Part shown: positions 38,996 through 50,844 of the stretch, piece by piece
Position numbering within the stretch: position 1 is the stretch's first letter
How the letters are laid out: each line of letters begins with the position of its first letter
NCBI GenBank assembly: GCA_002077065.1
Contig: NAJO01000027.1
Location: 434,001-498,000, forward strand
Direction of reading: 5' to 3'
DNA from: Cryoendolithus antarcticus
Lineage: Eukaryota > Ascomycota > Dothideomycetes > Cladosporiales > Cladosporiaceae
DNA: 64,000 nucleotides
Made by a program: the position numbers and the translations under genes
Notes under the pieces: generated by a model
What the model was told of the DNA's origin: nothing
The model's input: only the letters and a program-made list of their open reading frames with translations
Databases searched by the model: none

Positions 38996-39198
38996 CGTGG
39001 GTTGGCGACGAGTACATCAGGCGCATGCGCTGCAAGTCGGACGATTGGATGTCGAGGTTGAAGTATTTCTATAGTGTTCGCCTACCAGTCGCGTAGCGCG
39101 TCGAGCTTCACTCTCCAGTATGCGGAACACACCCGCTCTGCTACACATGTACATACACTCCCATTCCATTCATCCCATCTTCCATTGAGCAAGACAAG
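38996..39198. promoter_or_regulatory. Short bidirectional promoter, NUP170 / AIM41
   Basis: Only 203 bp separate the two divergent start codons, so both core promoters and leaders must overlap or abut here. No defined motif was recognised; there is a CT-rich stretch just before AIM41. Confidence 0.55.
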
Positions 39199-39753
39199 AT
39201 GCCTCCCCTTCGGCCCCTCCGACATGTCCGCCTCGCTCCTTCCCTCCGCTTCTACTCCGCCCCTTCGACTCCCGGCGCCCCTCCCCTCCTCCTCAAACTC
39301 CGCTCCGACCTCAAATCCGCCCTCAAAGCGCGCGATGCGCCCCGCCTCGCAGTCCTCCGCTCCCTCCTGGCCGAAGTAACGAACCAGTCCAAAACAGCCT
39401 CCCCTTTACAAACAGACATGCAGCTCCTGTCCCTCCTCCGTAAACGGCAAGCCTCCGCCGAGACAGCGAAGCAGGAGTTTGAGAAAGCCGGCAGAGGCGA
39501 CTTGGTGGAGAAGGAGGTTGAGCAGGAGGGAATTCTAGGCGAGTATGTGGGGAGTGTGGAGACAGTGTCTGAGGAAGAGGTGAAAGCTACAGTTGCCGCG
39601 GAGGTTGCGAGGATGAGGGCAGAGGGGAAGGGAGAGTTGAAAGCTGGGCTGGTGATGAAGGAGATGCTGAAGAAGGATGGCGTATTTGAGGGGAAGAATG
39701 TGGAGAAGGTTGTCGTGGCTAGGGCTGTGAAGGACGTCTTGGCTGGTGAGTGA
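39199..39753 (+). CDS. AIM41: Mitochondrial GatB/YqeY-domain protein (AIM41-like)
   Basis: Intronless frame of 184 residues. The first 20-25 residues are basic and lack acidic residues (PPLRPLRHVRLAPSLRFYS), as in a mitochondrial targeting peptide. The rest is a complete YqeY/GatB-C-tail-like helical domain: LRSDLKSALKARDAPRLAVL, RKRQASAETAKQEFEKAGR, EEVKATVAAEVARM, GLVMKEMLKK, and a final VARAVKDVLAGE. Members of this family are related to the tRNA-binding tail of the Asp/Glu-tRNA amidotransferase. The yeast Aim41 function is not firmly known, but its loss affects mitochondrial inheritance or respiration. Confidence 0.92.
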   Translation: MPPLRPLRHVRLAPSLRFYSAPSTPGAPPLLLKLRSDLKSALKARDAPRLAVLRSLLAEVTNQSKTASPLQTDMQLLSLLRKRQASAETAKQEFEKAGRGDLVEKEVEQEGILGEYVGSVETVSEEEVKATVAAEVARMRAEGKGELKAGLVMKEMLKKDGVFEGKNVEKVVVARAVKDVLAGE

Positions 39754-40311
39754 GCTTCACAGTGCTCATAAACCCTGCAGGGACTGCCTGGACGCCCGAC
39801 CACGGACGTCGTCGTAAGGCTTTGTTGGGTCTACGTGCATGTCGAGCACTCGATCTGCTTTCTCTCGAAATGAGCGATGCGATGGGATTCGATCAAGTCC
39901 CTGCTCCGCGTCATGTCGATCGCTGCATCGGGCCATCTGCGGGTTCGAAGGCACGTTACCACTGCGCGCAGGACACATGCAGCCATGAGTTCGGGAACTC
40001 TCGTTCGCTCCACGACGCCTTTCAATGGTCGTCTCCACCAGAGGTGCTACACAGGCTGAGTCGAGAGCAGCACAGTCACGCTTCCCGGGACCTCGGAGAC
40101 CCGAAGACCCATCAAGTTCGAAAAGCCCGTCGCATGTACCGGTAGGATGTAATATACGTGTACAGTAGAAAATACAGCCACTGCGCTATACATTACAGCC
40201 TCCACAAAGACTTTGATCTCGACAAAGAAAATCCGTGTCGCTCCAGCGCAGTTCCAGGGCCAGCCTTCAACCCGCTCCAGAAGGGACGTAGCGGCCAAAG
40301 TGACTACGTGC
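39754..40311. other. Convergent intergenic region
   Basis: This holds the 3' sides of AIM41 (+) and the cyclophilin (-). Short frames on both strands show no domain. Confidence 0.4.
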
Positions 40312-41597
40312 TCATAGCCTTTCCGGCTCCCTGAACTTCATCGCCCCTCTACCCTTATACTTGACCGGCGGCTCATTCTCCTGCTCCGGATCGACTCCGA
40401 GTCGTCCGTCCTGCCCGCCCCTAGCAGGCTTGTACCGATCGCCTCTCCTCCACCGGTCATCCCGACCCTCGTACCTCCGACCAGCATAGCCATCATCCCT
40501 TCGTGGACTCGGTCGGTACCGATCGCCATCCGGCTGCTTCCGATCGCGTCTTTGCTCCGCGTACTGATTTGGCAAGCTGCGGCGTCGTCGCTGGGCATCA
40601 GAGTGTTCTGCTGCGCTATCGTCCATGTGGTCGCTGTCCTTGGCAGAGTCTACAGGCTTCCCTCGACTGGGGCTGGCGGATCGTTTCCGCTTGTGCTTTG
40701 TCACGGAAGCGTCAGAAACTTCGTCGCTCTCGTGCAGAGCTTTCGAAGAGGACCTCGAATGCGATCTCGCGCGAGGCCGGCCACGGATACCCTCATCGAC
40801 CACGTTGTCGCTCTGTCGTCGCGTGCGCATCACGGGTCGAGGAGCGGGACTCTGGCCTCGCATCTCGGTGTCCTCCTCTTCACTCCGCCGTCTTCCACGA
40901 GAAGCAGAGGACTTTGCGCTGTGCTCCTCCTGCTCGACTGGCTTGCTCGCAGCCTTGGGCTTTGCCTTCCTCTCCAGCTCCCCACAGCGACTGACAAGCA
41001 CCGGCTCGACCGGCCGATCGCTACCATCGACCTCAACCTTAGCGATCTTGCTCAGCACATTCTCAACTCCCACCAGCCTTCCAAAGACAGTGTGTTTCCC
41101 ATTCAAGTGCTCGCATGGCTCAAGCGTAACGAAGAACCTGTCGTCCTACATCAGCTCGGCTCATCACACCCACCCTCAGAAGAGACGAGTGCGTACTGAC
41201 AACCATTCGTATCCCTGCCTCGATTCGCACTACACACCAGACCCGCAGCATCGAGATCCCTCCAGCCTAGATTCTCATCATCGAAGTCCTCGCCGTAAAT
41301 GCTCTTCACTCCGGTTCCATCTCCATTGACTATATCACCACCCTGGATCATGAACTCATCGATCACCCTGTGGAACGGCGTCTTCGCGTATGACAGTCCA
41401 TCGTGCTCGCCAGTGCATAGCTGTCGGAAACTGCGTTGCGATAATCAGCCAGCGGGACAGAGTTGGCAGATGTGACATGAGCCTCACTTCTCGCATGTTT
41501 TTGGCGTCTGATCAGTGAAGAGCTCGATGGTGAGGCGACCAGCGGGCTCGGAGCCGATGTTGACGTCTAGGAAGACTCGCGGGCGTGAGGATGTCAT
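40312..41597 (-). CDS. Cyclophilin-type peptidyl-prolyl isomerase with charged SR/KR-rich tail
   Basis: Model: complement(join(40312..41137, 41197..41430, 41488..41597)), 389 residues, with introns of 59 and 57 nt. The N-terminal cyclophilin domain (about 1-165) is complete: RPRVFLDVNIGSEPAGRL, FRQLCTGEHDG, catalytic Arg in FHRVIDEFMIQGGD, then SANRGRDTNGCQFFVTL and GKHTVFGRL. The Trp that gives strong cyclosporin binding is replaced, as in other large nuclear cyclophilins (EHLNGKH). Residues 170-389 are an Arg/Ser/Lys/Asp-rich tail with RS and RD dipeptides and short Lys/Arg clusters (HKRKRSASPSRGK, RRDDGYAGRRYEGRDD). This architecture is that of nuclear, splicing-associated cyclophilins of the PPIG/NKTR type. 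The link to splicing is from family knowledge. Confidence 0.93.
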
Positions 41598-43010
<1,413 letters not shown>

Positions 43011-43498
43011 TCCAATGCTGTGACTGAGCATCTCGCACGCCAGTAACAGATGACAGCGCGGCTCCGGCAAAGTCTTCGAGATCGTCCAGCTCCGTCCTGT
43101 GCTGTATAAGCCACCAGCTCCTGCTGCTATCTTTTCGAGGCTATCTCGTGCTGCCTCGTACAGCGCGGTCGCGCATAGCCACGCAAGCTCTTCTCACAAC
43201 GGGCTTTATGGCGTCGATCTGAGCATCACATCGCCTCTGACGCACGGATGACTCTGTGTGATGCAGGTGACTTCCACGAGAGAGGGCTCCACGGCATCGA
43301 AAGGACGTGGGCTGTGACGGAACTTCGGCTGCGTATGGCCAGCGGACTGAGCCGGATAGGCTGCCACGCGATAGTGTGGCGGACACATTTCCTGGAGAGC
43401 ATCCGTTCCTCCAGAAGGTATGAAGAGAGATGAACTTGAGCTTCCTGTACGTAGCTGCATAGGAATGTTTTGCTTTCTCACCTACAACACGAGCTATC
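43011..43498. other. Convergent intergenic region
   Basis: This lies between the 3' ends of KRR1 (+) and the STAND protein (-). No gene is supported. Confidence 0.45.
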
Positions 43499-46400
43499 TC
43501 ATATCCCATACGCCCTCTTCAGCCCCACCTTCCACTCCTCAATCCCCTTCACCACGCCATCGACCACAATCTCCCCCTCCTTGAACCGCGTCGTCAGCTC
43601 GGGGACTTTCAAGAAGTCGTGCTTCCTGCTGCAGATCCTGACCGGTAGCCCTTCCTCGCTGTTCAAGAGCGCGTAGCAGAGATCGCAGAGCTGCGTGCCG
43701 TCGAGGCGGCACATGTATGCGCCGTCGAAGTAGGGGAAGCCGCGGGAGCAGGGGCCGTCGCAGGACCAGCCAGAGTCGTCGTCTTCGTCATCGGAGTCCG
43801 AGTCGTCATCGTCGTCGGCTTCGTCGCCATCTTCTGCATCATCTGCTGCCTCGCCCGACTTGGCGGCGTCGGTAGCTGCTTCACTTGTCGTTGCATCACT
43901 TGTTGGTGCCTCAGTCGACGCTGCCTTCGCGTCATCCGTAGTCGCATCGTCAGTGTCATCCTCATCTTCGTCCTCTTCCTCAGGCGGATCAGAAGCCAGC
44001 ACCGCCACGCCGTCTTTCATGGGTCGCAGCGCGTGCATGATGGCTATGGCGTTGGCCTCGTCTCCTACCGCGACAAGGGCTTCACTGAGATTCCAGTACC
44101 CTTCATAGTCGTTCGACGGATCGTCGTCGCTAAGGATGATGATAGCATCCTTGATATGCGGTTTCGCAAGCTCGCGGGCTTCCTCAGTCCTGCCATTCTG
44201 TCTGTACCACGCAGCAATGTAAAGGGCAATGTCTGAGGGCGGCATTGAGTCTTGCATGACGGCGGCCATGCCTCTTCTCCCCTGCTGTCTCGCCAGGATC
44301 CTCTCCAACTTCCCAATCCACTTCTCTTTGTGATGCTCATCCTCCGCAGCCTTAATGATGCAATACCAGCCCAAGCGGTTCAACGCTCCTCGGCGAGCAT
44401 ACATGATATCCGTCTCAGCCTTCGTGTTCACCGCGCTCTCTGTGCCGACCGTCTCCCAGATCCTCAGCGCCTTGTGCTCCTCATCGCCATACGCGAAGTA
44501 CAGATTAGCAAGACACAGATTGAGACAAGCGGCTACGACAGGCTGTAGTTTCTTCTTCGCAGCCGCCATCGCATCACGGTATCGTCCTTGCAGCCACTCT
44601 AGCTCACCGGTACCCTTTGCTGCACGAGCCATCATGTCAAAGTAGTCATCCTCGGCGTACTTATACTCCCACAGATAGTGCGTGAGGTTTGTGTTTGTCG
44701 GGTCGTCCTTGCGCTGAGTGTCGTTGAGGTCGTGCAAGAGGTTCATTATCTCTTCGAAGCACTCCTGCGGTGTCGGCAGCTCGACGCTCTCGCTGGTCTT
44801 CTTATTGTTCAGCTCCTCTTCTGATTTGCCATATGGCAGCCCAAGATCCGCGACTCCGTCCCAGAATCTGAAGCAGGTCGTGACCGCATCGTAGTCAGTA
44901 CTCAACAGCTTGAGTGACAGCTGGTAGTACTTCGTGGCTTTGCGGTCGATCTCGTATGTCTCAGCGCTGAAGTCATTGTTTATCTCCTGGGACAATGACC
45001 AGTAACAATCAGCCATCCGACGATACGCGGGCTGCCGGCCGACCGAATTCTTGTAGGCTTCATCTCGTGTCGTGTCGGCATCGATCACTTTGAGATGTTT
45101 CTCATCGGAATCGATGGCAGCCTGATAGTCACCCTTGGCTTTCAGCATCACAGCGATGCCGCCTTGTGCTAGCCACAGAGAGGGATCGAGCTCGAGGACT
45201 TTCTCGAAGTATGCACGCGCCTCGTCGTAGTGATTGTAATCGCGACACGACATTGCAAGGCGACGATACCACTCGGCAGTTTTCTCCAAGCCGGCCCATT
45301 CGGCAGTGTCGACGATCTGTTCAACGGTAAGACTGTCGGTATCCTCGTACATACCACCCTCCTTTCTCGTCCGCCATACGTAGATGATCTTGGGCACAAC
45401 AGTGTGGCTCCACCAGAGCGTGCCAGGAGCTAGCCATCTTTCAGACATGTACTTCATCGCCGGGCCGAAAACCTCTAAGCTCTTCTCGGGCTCAAGTGCT
45501 CGTATCCATTCTGCTCTCTCGGTAGTGGTGCTGTCGATCACCTCAGCATGCTTGAGCCATGGTATCAACGGGCCAGCTAGATCTTCTCGCCACAGATTCC
45601 ATCCTCGCAGACCGGTCCAGGTAGGATGGTGTTTCGGATCGTGCAGAACATCAGCCATGTTCTTGCCTATCTCCAACTGCTCTTCAGGCGTAGCGACCTT
45701 ACGATCTGCCTGCCGGACATACTCGAGCCACTGAAGTGCCCCGTATGGACGGAGACTGACCGAGTCTTTCATACGTGCTACGAGAGTCTCATTCACGATC
45801 AGGGCCAAGGATGTCTTCACCATAACGATCTTTGCGAGCTCAAAGTCCACTCCCACAGGCGGGCACTCTGGCTGGGACACTTTGCCATGCTTCGGGTTCC
45901 TGAAGAAGTCCGAGATGGATGCATGAGAAAACGACACAGTGGTCGTCCTCGGGTTCGAATCGAACTCGGTGGGGTAGTCCAGGTCATCTGCTCCATCTTC
46001 TTGTTCTGCACCCGCAACAGCGTCTTCAATATCCTCATCTTCATCCTCTCCACGCTTGGGAGCCAGCAGCTCAGCCGTGCTGAGCCCGTCATCACGTGTC
46101 AACGTGAACAAGCTAGCATAACTTTTTCGGAGTTGGCCTTCCAGATCAATGACTCCCTGGCCTTCATCAGACTTCAAGCGAAGCACCGAGTCCAGCTCCC
46201 CAAGATACAGTGGCCTTTGCGCCAAAGCCACCCACATGAGCATGTCATTTAAGTCAGAGGCCTCGGCCTCTGAGAGACTAGACGAGTATCCCTCGAGGAC
46301 GTGCTTGAGCATCTCGGTCAGACCCTTGGGCGCTTCATTCAGCGCCTTCTCAACGTCCGACTCTCGACTCCGCTGCGCTTTACGATTGAGTTCCTCAACC

Positions 46401-48115
46401 ATTAACTTTACCCACATGAACATGCCACCGGCCTTGCTCGTGAGCGTCTCTACGATGGTGGCTTGCAGTTTCTTCGACACCTTACTCAGAGCTCGCTTCT
46501 TCTCGATACTAGCTTCCACATAATGCGCGATGTCGCCACCGTTCTTTGTGGCGTCGATCAAGATGCTCGGAGGTTCTTCCTCGAGTTTATCAATGATGTC
46601 GTAGATGACTTGCGGACGACCGAGCATAGCAATTTTGAGGCGCGAGTCGGAGCCAGCCTCCAAGACGTCTTCGAGAAGCTCAAACAAGGTAAGCCGATCT
46701 TCAGTGAAGGCTTCATCAAGACCGTCGAGCAGAATATACGCAGTGCCTTCGTTCTCACTTGGCTTCAGCCAGTAATTGGCGAAGAGAACCTTCCACGCTG
46801 TTCTGATCGAGCCGATCTCAGCATTGCCGTGAGTTGCTGTCGCTAGGTACTTCGCATACGCCGGGTCGTTCTGTGTCAGCTGATACGCAATGTCACGGAA
46901 CGCTTGCTGCATTGAACGCGTCAGGTCATTGTTGTCGCGAAAGAACGCGAAAGCCACAGACGAGTCTTCGGACACTTCGCTGGTTGAAGATTGGGTCAGA
47001 TCAGTGAGATGCTGGATGATGTTGTACATGAGGAAGCTCTTTCCGCTCCCAGGGTTGCCAGATATCCACAATACGGGCTTGTCGTCGGTCTCGATCCAGG
47101 ATACAAGCGCCTGTTCTTGGCGAATCCAGTCTCCTGATCCGGGTACCTGCTCGCGTCTGATCTGATCGATCCTTTCCGGAGGGTTTCCAGAAGGTGCCAG
47201 CATCGTCTTCAAGGCTTCTAGATGCTTGAGGTCTTTCTCCTCCTTGGCGACCGACTTCGCCTCTTCCATGGCGCCCATGATCTGGCCAAGTCCGGAGAGT
47301 GTCTGCGGGCTGAGTCAATGCTGTCGATCAAATCGAGTCAATCGTACTCACATCATGTTGCGATATCTGGAGACCTTGCATTGCCATGGTCTGCTCAGTC
47401 ATCGACACCTGAATGGTCTCGACGCCTTTGTGCGTCTGCTTAACCTCCACCAAAGTCTCCGCTCCGACGAGTCGATCTTCGGCATCAGTCAGCTTCTCAA
47501 GTTTACCCAATAGCCCCTGCATCTCGGTGTCGTTCCCGAGCAGCACGTTCTTGCCGAACGTCTTGAAGCGTGTGAGAAATCCGTCCTTGATCTTCTTTGT
47601 AGACCGGGCGAAGATCTCGAGCACGGTTGTCTGTAACATAGAGTCAGTCTGATCCCCGCTGTCACACAAGATGGTATTACCAGGATCTGGGTCAACTTCT
47701 CCCTCAGCTCCTTCGACAAGTCTGCCCGCTCATACATACTGAGCCGCACGGTGAAGTCCTTGAGCACATCTAGTAGCCCTGCAATGGCATCCAGACTTGC
47801 CGACACGCCCTTGGCTGCATTGATCAGATACATAGCAGCGCCAAAGACCATTCCGCTCGGTGGGAAAGCCATGCTTGCTGCACCAGCTGCCAGATTGCCA
47901 ACAAGCTCGATCGGCTTGACAGCCGCCGAGAGCACTGCGAGTAAGCCATGAGACTTCTCTCGAAAGTGCTTGTAGTCTTTGTTCTGATTGTCAACATTCT
48001 TGATCAGCTCATCAGCGGTCCTAAATCTCGGCAACTCTTCGAGCCTCTTCCCAGAGATCTCGGCATAGCGTCTACTAGCCTCTTGCCAGATCCTGTCGAA
48101 TTCGGAGCCCGACAT
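43499..48115 (-). CDS. Goodbye-NACHT-TPR STAND protein with C-terminal ZZ-like zinc domain
   Basis: Model: complement(join(43499..47302, 47352..47630, 47681..48115)), 1,505 residues, with GT-AG introns of 49 and 50 nt in phase 0. Residues about 4-150 match the fungal STAND N-terminal Goodbye domain: FDRIWQEASRRYAEISGKRL, FREKSHGLLAVLSAAVKPIE, FPPSGMVFGAAMYLINAAKG. A helical linker follows. The NACHT NTPase carries Walker A GNPGSGKS (320-327), Walker B ILLDGLDE (428-435) and the LGRP sensor-like stretch. A helical region and an SFSHASISDFF winged-helix-type element precede tetratricopeptide-like helices (YNHYDEARAYFEKVLELDPS, DYQAAIDSDEKHLKV). Next comes an acidic Asp/Glu/Thr/Ala linker (about 1330-1416). 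The C-terminal domain at 1417-1470 has zinc-ligand spacing (CDGPC, YMC, CDLC, C and H) like ZZ-type domains. Such proteins are NLR-like and are proposed to act in heterokaryon incompatibility or xenorecognition. The ligand and output are unknown. Confidence 0.9.
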
Positions 48116-48824
48116 AGCTGCTCTGTGCGGTCAGTGGTTCCGCAAGCTCCCAGCTGCTACGCTCGTATGCTGAAGACGTGAGGTCTCATCAAGAAAGCAG
48201 GAAAGAAAGCATACTTGATCCTTCGGAAGCTTAGCCTGCTATATGGGGCCAAAACGAAGCTGGCAATGCACTGTGTGTTTAGGTGCAGCCACCAACTCCG
48301 CTTCAGAGTGTTAGCCTCCAGCTGCGGCTGAAGTGCAGTATGGTACTTCGGCTTCGTTCCCATCACTGCCATCTTTGGAGATGAGAGCAGGTGGATATAC
48401 CGGGACGCGGTTCGATGGACCGCGCCGAGCTCAACAATGGAGCGAGAAGCTCTGATGGTTGGCTAAGACAGGACGTAAATGGTGTGTAGTAGGACCCCTG
48501 TCTCGTCCCTGAACCTTTTCCCCGACTCGTGGCGTTTTAGAGCTTGTGCTCGAGTTCTTCCGAGAGCCGAGCAATCTGCTTTCACGTGCGTACGCGAACC
48601 CCACCCCAGGGTCACTGTGTCTCACACTACCAGTCCCTGCTCGAGCGACTACACCAGTTTGTATATTACATGTTCTGCGTTCGAGCGCGATAGCGCTGCA
48701 CAAAATGGAGGGATAGGCTCTCGGGCGAATTTCGCGGCCAGGATATCGCAGCACACGAAGGCGATCACCCAGTCGCGGCGCTATTGCACAGCTATCGAGC
48801 GTAGGTCTTGACAGCAGTCAAGCA
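48116..48824. promoter_or_regulatory. Divergent promoter region, STAND protein / AFG1
   Basis: This 709-bp interval lies between divergent start codons. No gene is supported. It must hold both promoters and leaders. Confidence 0.45.
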
Positions 48825-50486
48825 ATGGCTTCGAGGGAGGCTACACTGCTATTGAGGAAGGTGGTGCAGCCTCGAGGTGCCTGGATTCGCACCTTCATCC
48901 AACGGCGAGAGCTCTGCACAGCATGCCTGCGCAGGACCAGAGCAGAGACACAGTTCCAAGTGCGGCGCGATGGACGCTCTGTCGGCGCGAGAACAAGCCC
49001 AAGACAGGGCAATAATGTGCGAGCATACGCGACAATGGCGGAGTATCGCGCAAAGGAGTATCGGAGAGGTCCGTTGGAAGAATACGACTTCCGGGTGAAG
49101 TCAGGACGATTGAGGGACGATGAACATCAGCGGAATCTCATACAAGCCCTACAAGACCTTCATGACGATTTAGAGAACTATAGACCAATGCCAGTCCAGC
49201 ATCCGACCATTGAGTCTTTGCAGCCGAAGAAGGCAGGCTTTTTCGGCTCTATATTCGGTGGGTCTTCCTCGAACAAAATACGAATGGAACCTGCGCCGAA
49301 CCTGCCAAAGGGGCTGTACATGTTTGGCGATGTTGGCAGCGGCAAGACGATGCTGATGGACCTGTTCTACGACACGCTCCCGACAAATATCACCTCGAAG
49401 ACCCGTATTCACTTTCACAACTTTATGCAAGACGTTCACAAGGACATTCACAAGATGACAGTCGAGCACGGCAATGATATCGATGCCATTCCGTTCGTAG
49501 CCGCTAACATCGCGTCTAAGGCATCGGTGCTTTGCTTCGACGAGTTCCAGTGCACAGACGTCGCAGACGCCATGATTTTGCGCCGTCTCATTGAGTCCCT
49601 TATGTCCCACGGCACAGTCCTGGTCACGACTTCGAATCGCCACCCTTCAGAACTCTACAAGAACGGCATCCAGCGCGAGTCTTTCGTCCCGTGTATCAAG
49701 CTCCTTCAAACGAGGCTTCGCGTATTGAATCTGGACTCCACGACAGACTACCGCCGAATACCACGACCACCTTCTGGAGTGTATCATCACCCTTTAGATG
49801 CCGCCGCAAATCGCCACGCAGAACACTGGTTCCGCTTTCTCGGCGACTTCGACCACGATCCGCCCCATCACTCGGTCAAGAAAGTCTGGGGTCGCGACGT
49901 CGAAGTCCCACGTGCAAGTGGCCAAGCCTGTCGCTTTACCTTCGACGAGCTTCTTGGTCGAGCCACTGGGGCGGCAGACTACATCGAGCTCACCCGGAAC
50001 TATCATGCCTTCATCATCACTGACGTACCAGGAATGAACTATCGCAGTCGGGACTTGGCCCGCCGCTTCATCACCTTCATCGACGCTGTGTACGAGTCGC
50101 GTGCTAAATTAGTGCTGACGACTGCCGTTCCACTCTCTCAGCTCTTCATGACCCGTGATGAAGTTGACACCGCGCTCTCGGAGGCCGCTGACTCGGGTGT
50201 CCCGAATGCGAAGGCTGCCAAAGAGGACGGCGCGGACTTGGACTCGAGTATGCGGAGCTTGATGGACGATCTAGGCATGAGTATGAACACGCTGAAGGGG
50301 ACGAGTATCTTCAGCGGGGACGAGGAGACTTTTGCTTTTGCTAGAGCACTGAGCAGATTGAGTGAGATGGAAGGCTTGGAGTGGGTTGAAAGAGGTATGG
50401 GTCTGCAGAAGGACGGTGGAAGTGTTGAGAAGAAAGGATGGCAGAATGTTCGGAGTGCGCAGATGATGGACAGCTATGGAGGCTGA
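48825..50486 (+). CDS. AFG1: AFG1-type mitochondrial AAA ATPase
   Basis: Intronless frame of 553 residues. AFG1/LACE1 proteins are mitochondrial matrix ATPases that help degrade or extract unassembled respiratory-chain proteins. The first 65 residues are rich in Arg with few acidic residues, consistent with a targeting sequence. The ATPase core is intact: Walker A GDVGSGKT (168-175), Walker B VLCFDEFQ (235-242), sensor-like LVTTSNRHPSELYKNGIQRE, and the family-specific DYIELTRNYHAFIITDVPGM and RRFITFIDAVYESRAKLVLT. The C-terminal EETFAFARALSRLSEMEG is the conserved family end. A short insertion with acidic residues (KAAKEDGADLDSS) precedes it. The 3' end converges with the CHIP-like gene. Confidence 0.95.
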   Translation: MASREATLLLRKVVQPRGAWIRTFIQRRELCTACLRRTRAETQFQVRRDGRSVGARTSPRQGNNVRAYATMAEYRAKEYRRGPLEEYDFRVKSGRLRDDEHQRNLIQALQDLHDDLENYRPMPVQHPTIESLQPKKAGFFGSIFGGSSSNKIRMEPAPNLPKGLYMFGDVGSGKTMLMDLFYDTLPTNITSKTRIHFHNFMQDVHKDIHKMTVEHGNDIDAIPFVAANIASKASVLCFDEFQCTDVADAMILRRLIESLMSHGTVLVTTSNRHPSELYKNGIQRESFVPCIKLLQTRLRVLNLDSTTDYRRIPRPPSGVYHHPLDAAANRHAEHWFRFLGDFDHDPPHHSVKKVWGRDVEVPRASGQACRFTFDELLGRATGAADYIELTRNYHAFIITDVPGMNYRSRDLARRFITFIDAVYESRAKLVLTTAVPLSQLFMTRDEVDTALSEAADSGVPNAKAAKEDGADLDSSMRSLMDDLGMSMNTLKGTSIFSGDEETFAFARALSRLSEMEGLEWVERGMGLQKDGGSVEKKGWQNVRSAQMMDSYGG

Positions 50487-50844
50487 GATGAATTGAAACG
50501 GTGGTCGCCTCGTGACTATCCAATTTGAGTTTCGTTGAGTGCTCCGAGGATCAACAACCGTTGACTCATTCGAATGCGACCTCTGAGCAAAATAAGGCTA
50601 GGGTTGGGGACAGTCTTGAGAGACGGGCACGATCGACGGCTAGCACGCCGTAGCCGGAGCGTGCTGACGTCGATCGAGATCAGTGGTAATTCGCTGTAAT
50701 CGCCAACACTAACCACGCGATTCTGTTCTCGCGAATGAGGGCTGCGAGCCAAGCCATCGATCGCCTGCGCATCGGGTCCATTCAGCAAACCACGAGGCCA
50801 TGGAGAGAGTCCACTCGATGGCGACCTGCCATTGCTACTCAGCA
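50487..50844. other. Convergent spacer, AFG1 / CHIP-like
   Basis: This holds the 3' sides of both genes and no supportable coding sequence. Confidence 0.45.

Noticed and set aside
39880..39960. tRNA-like GGGTTCGA sequence
   Set aside because: No matching acceptor stem, D arm or anticodon stem could be paired around it.
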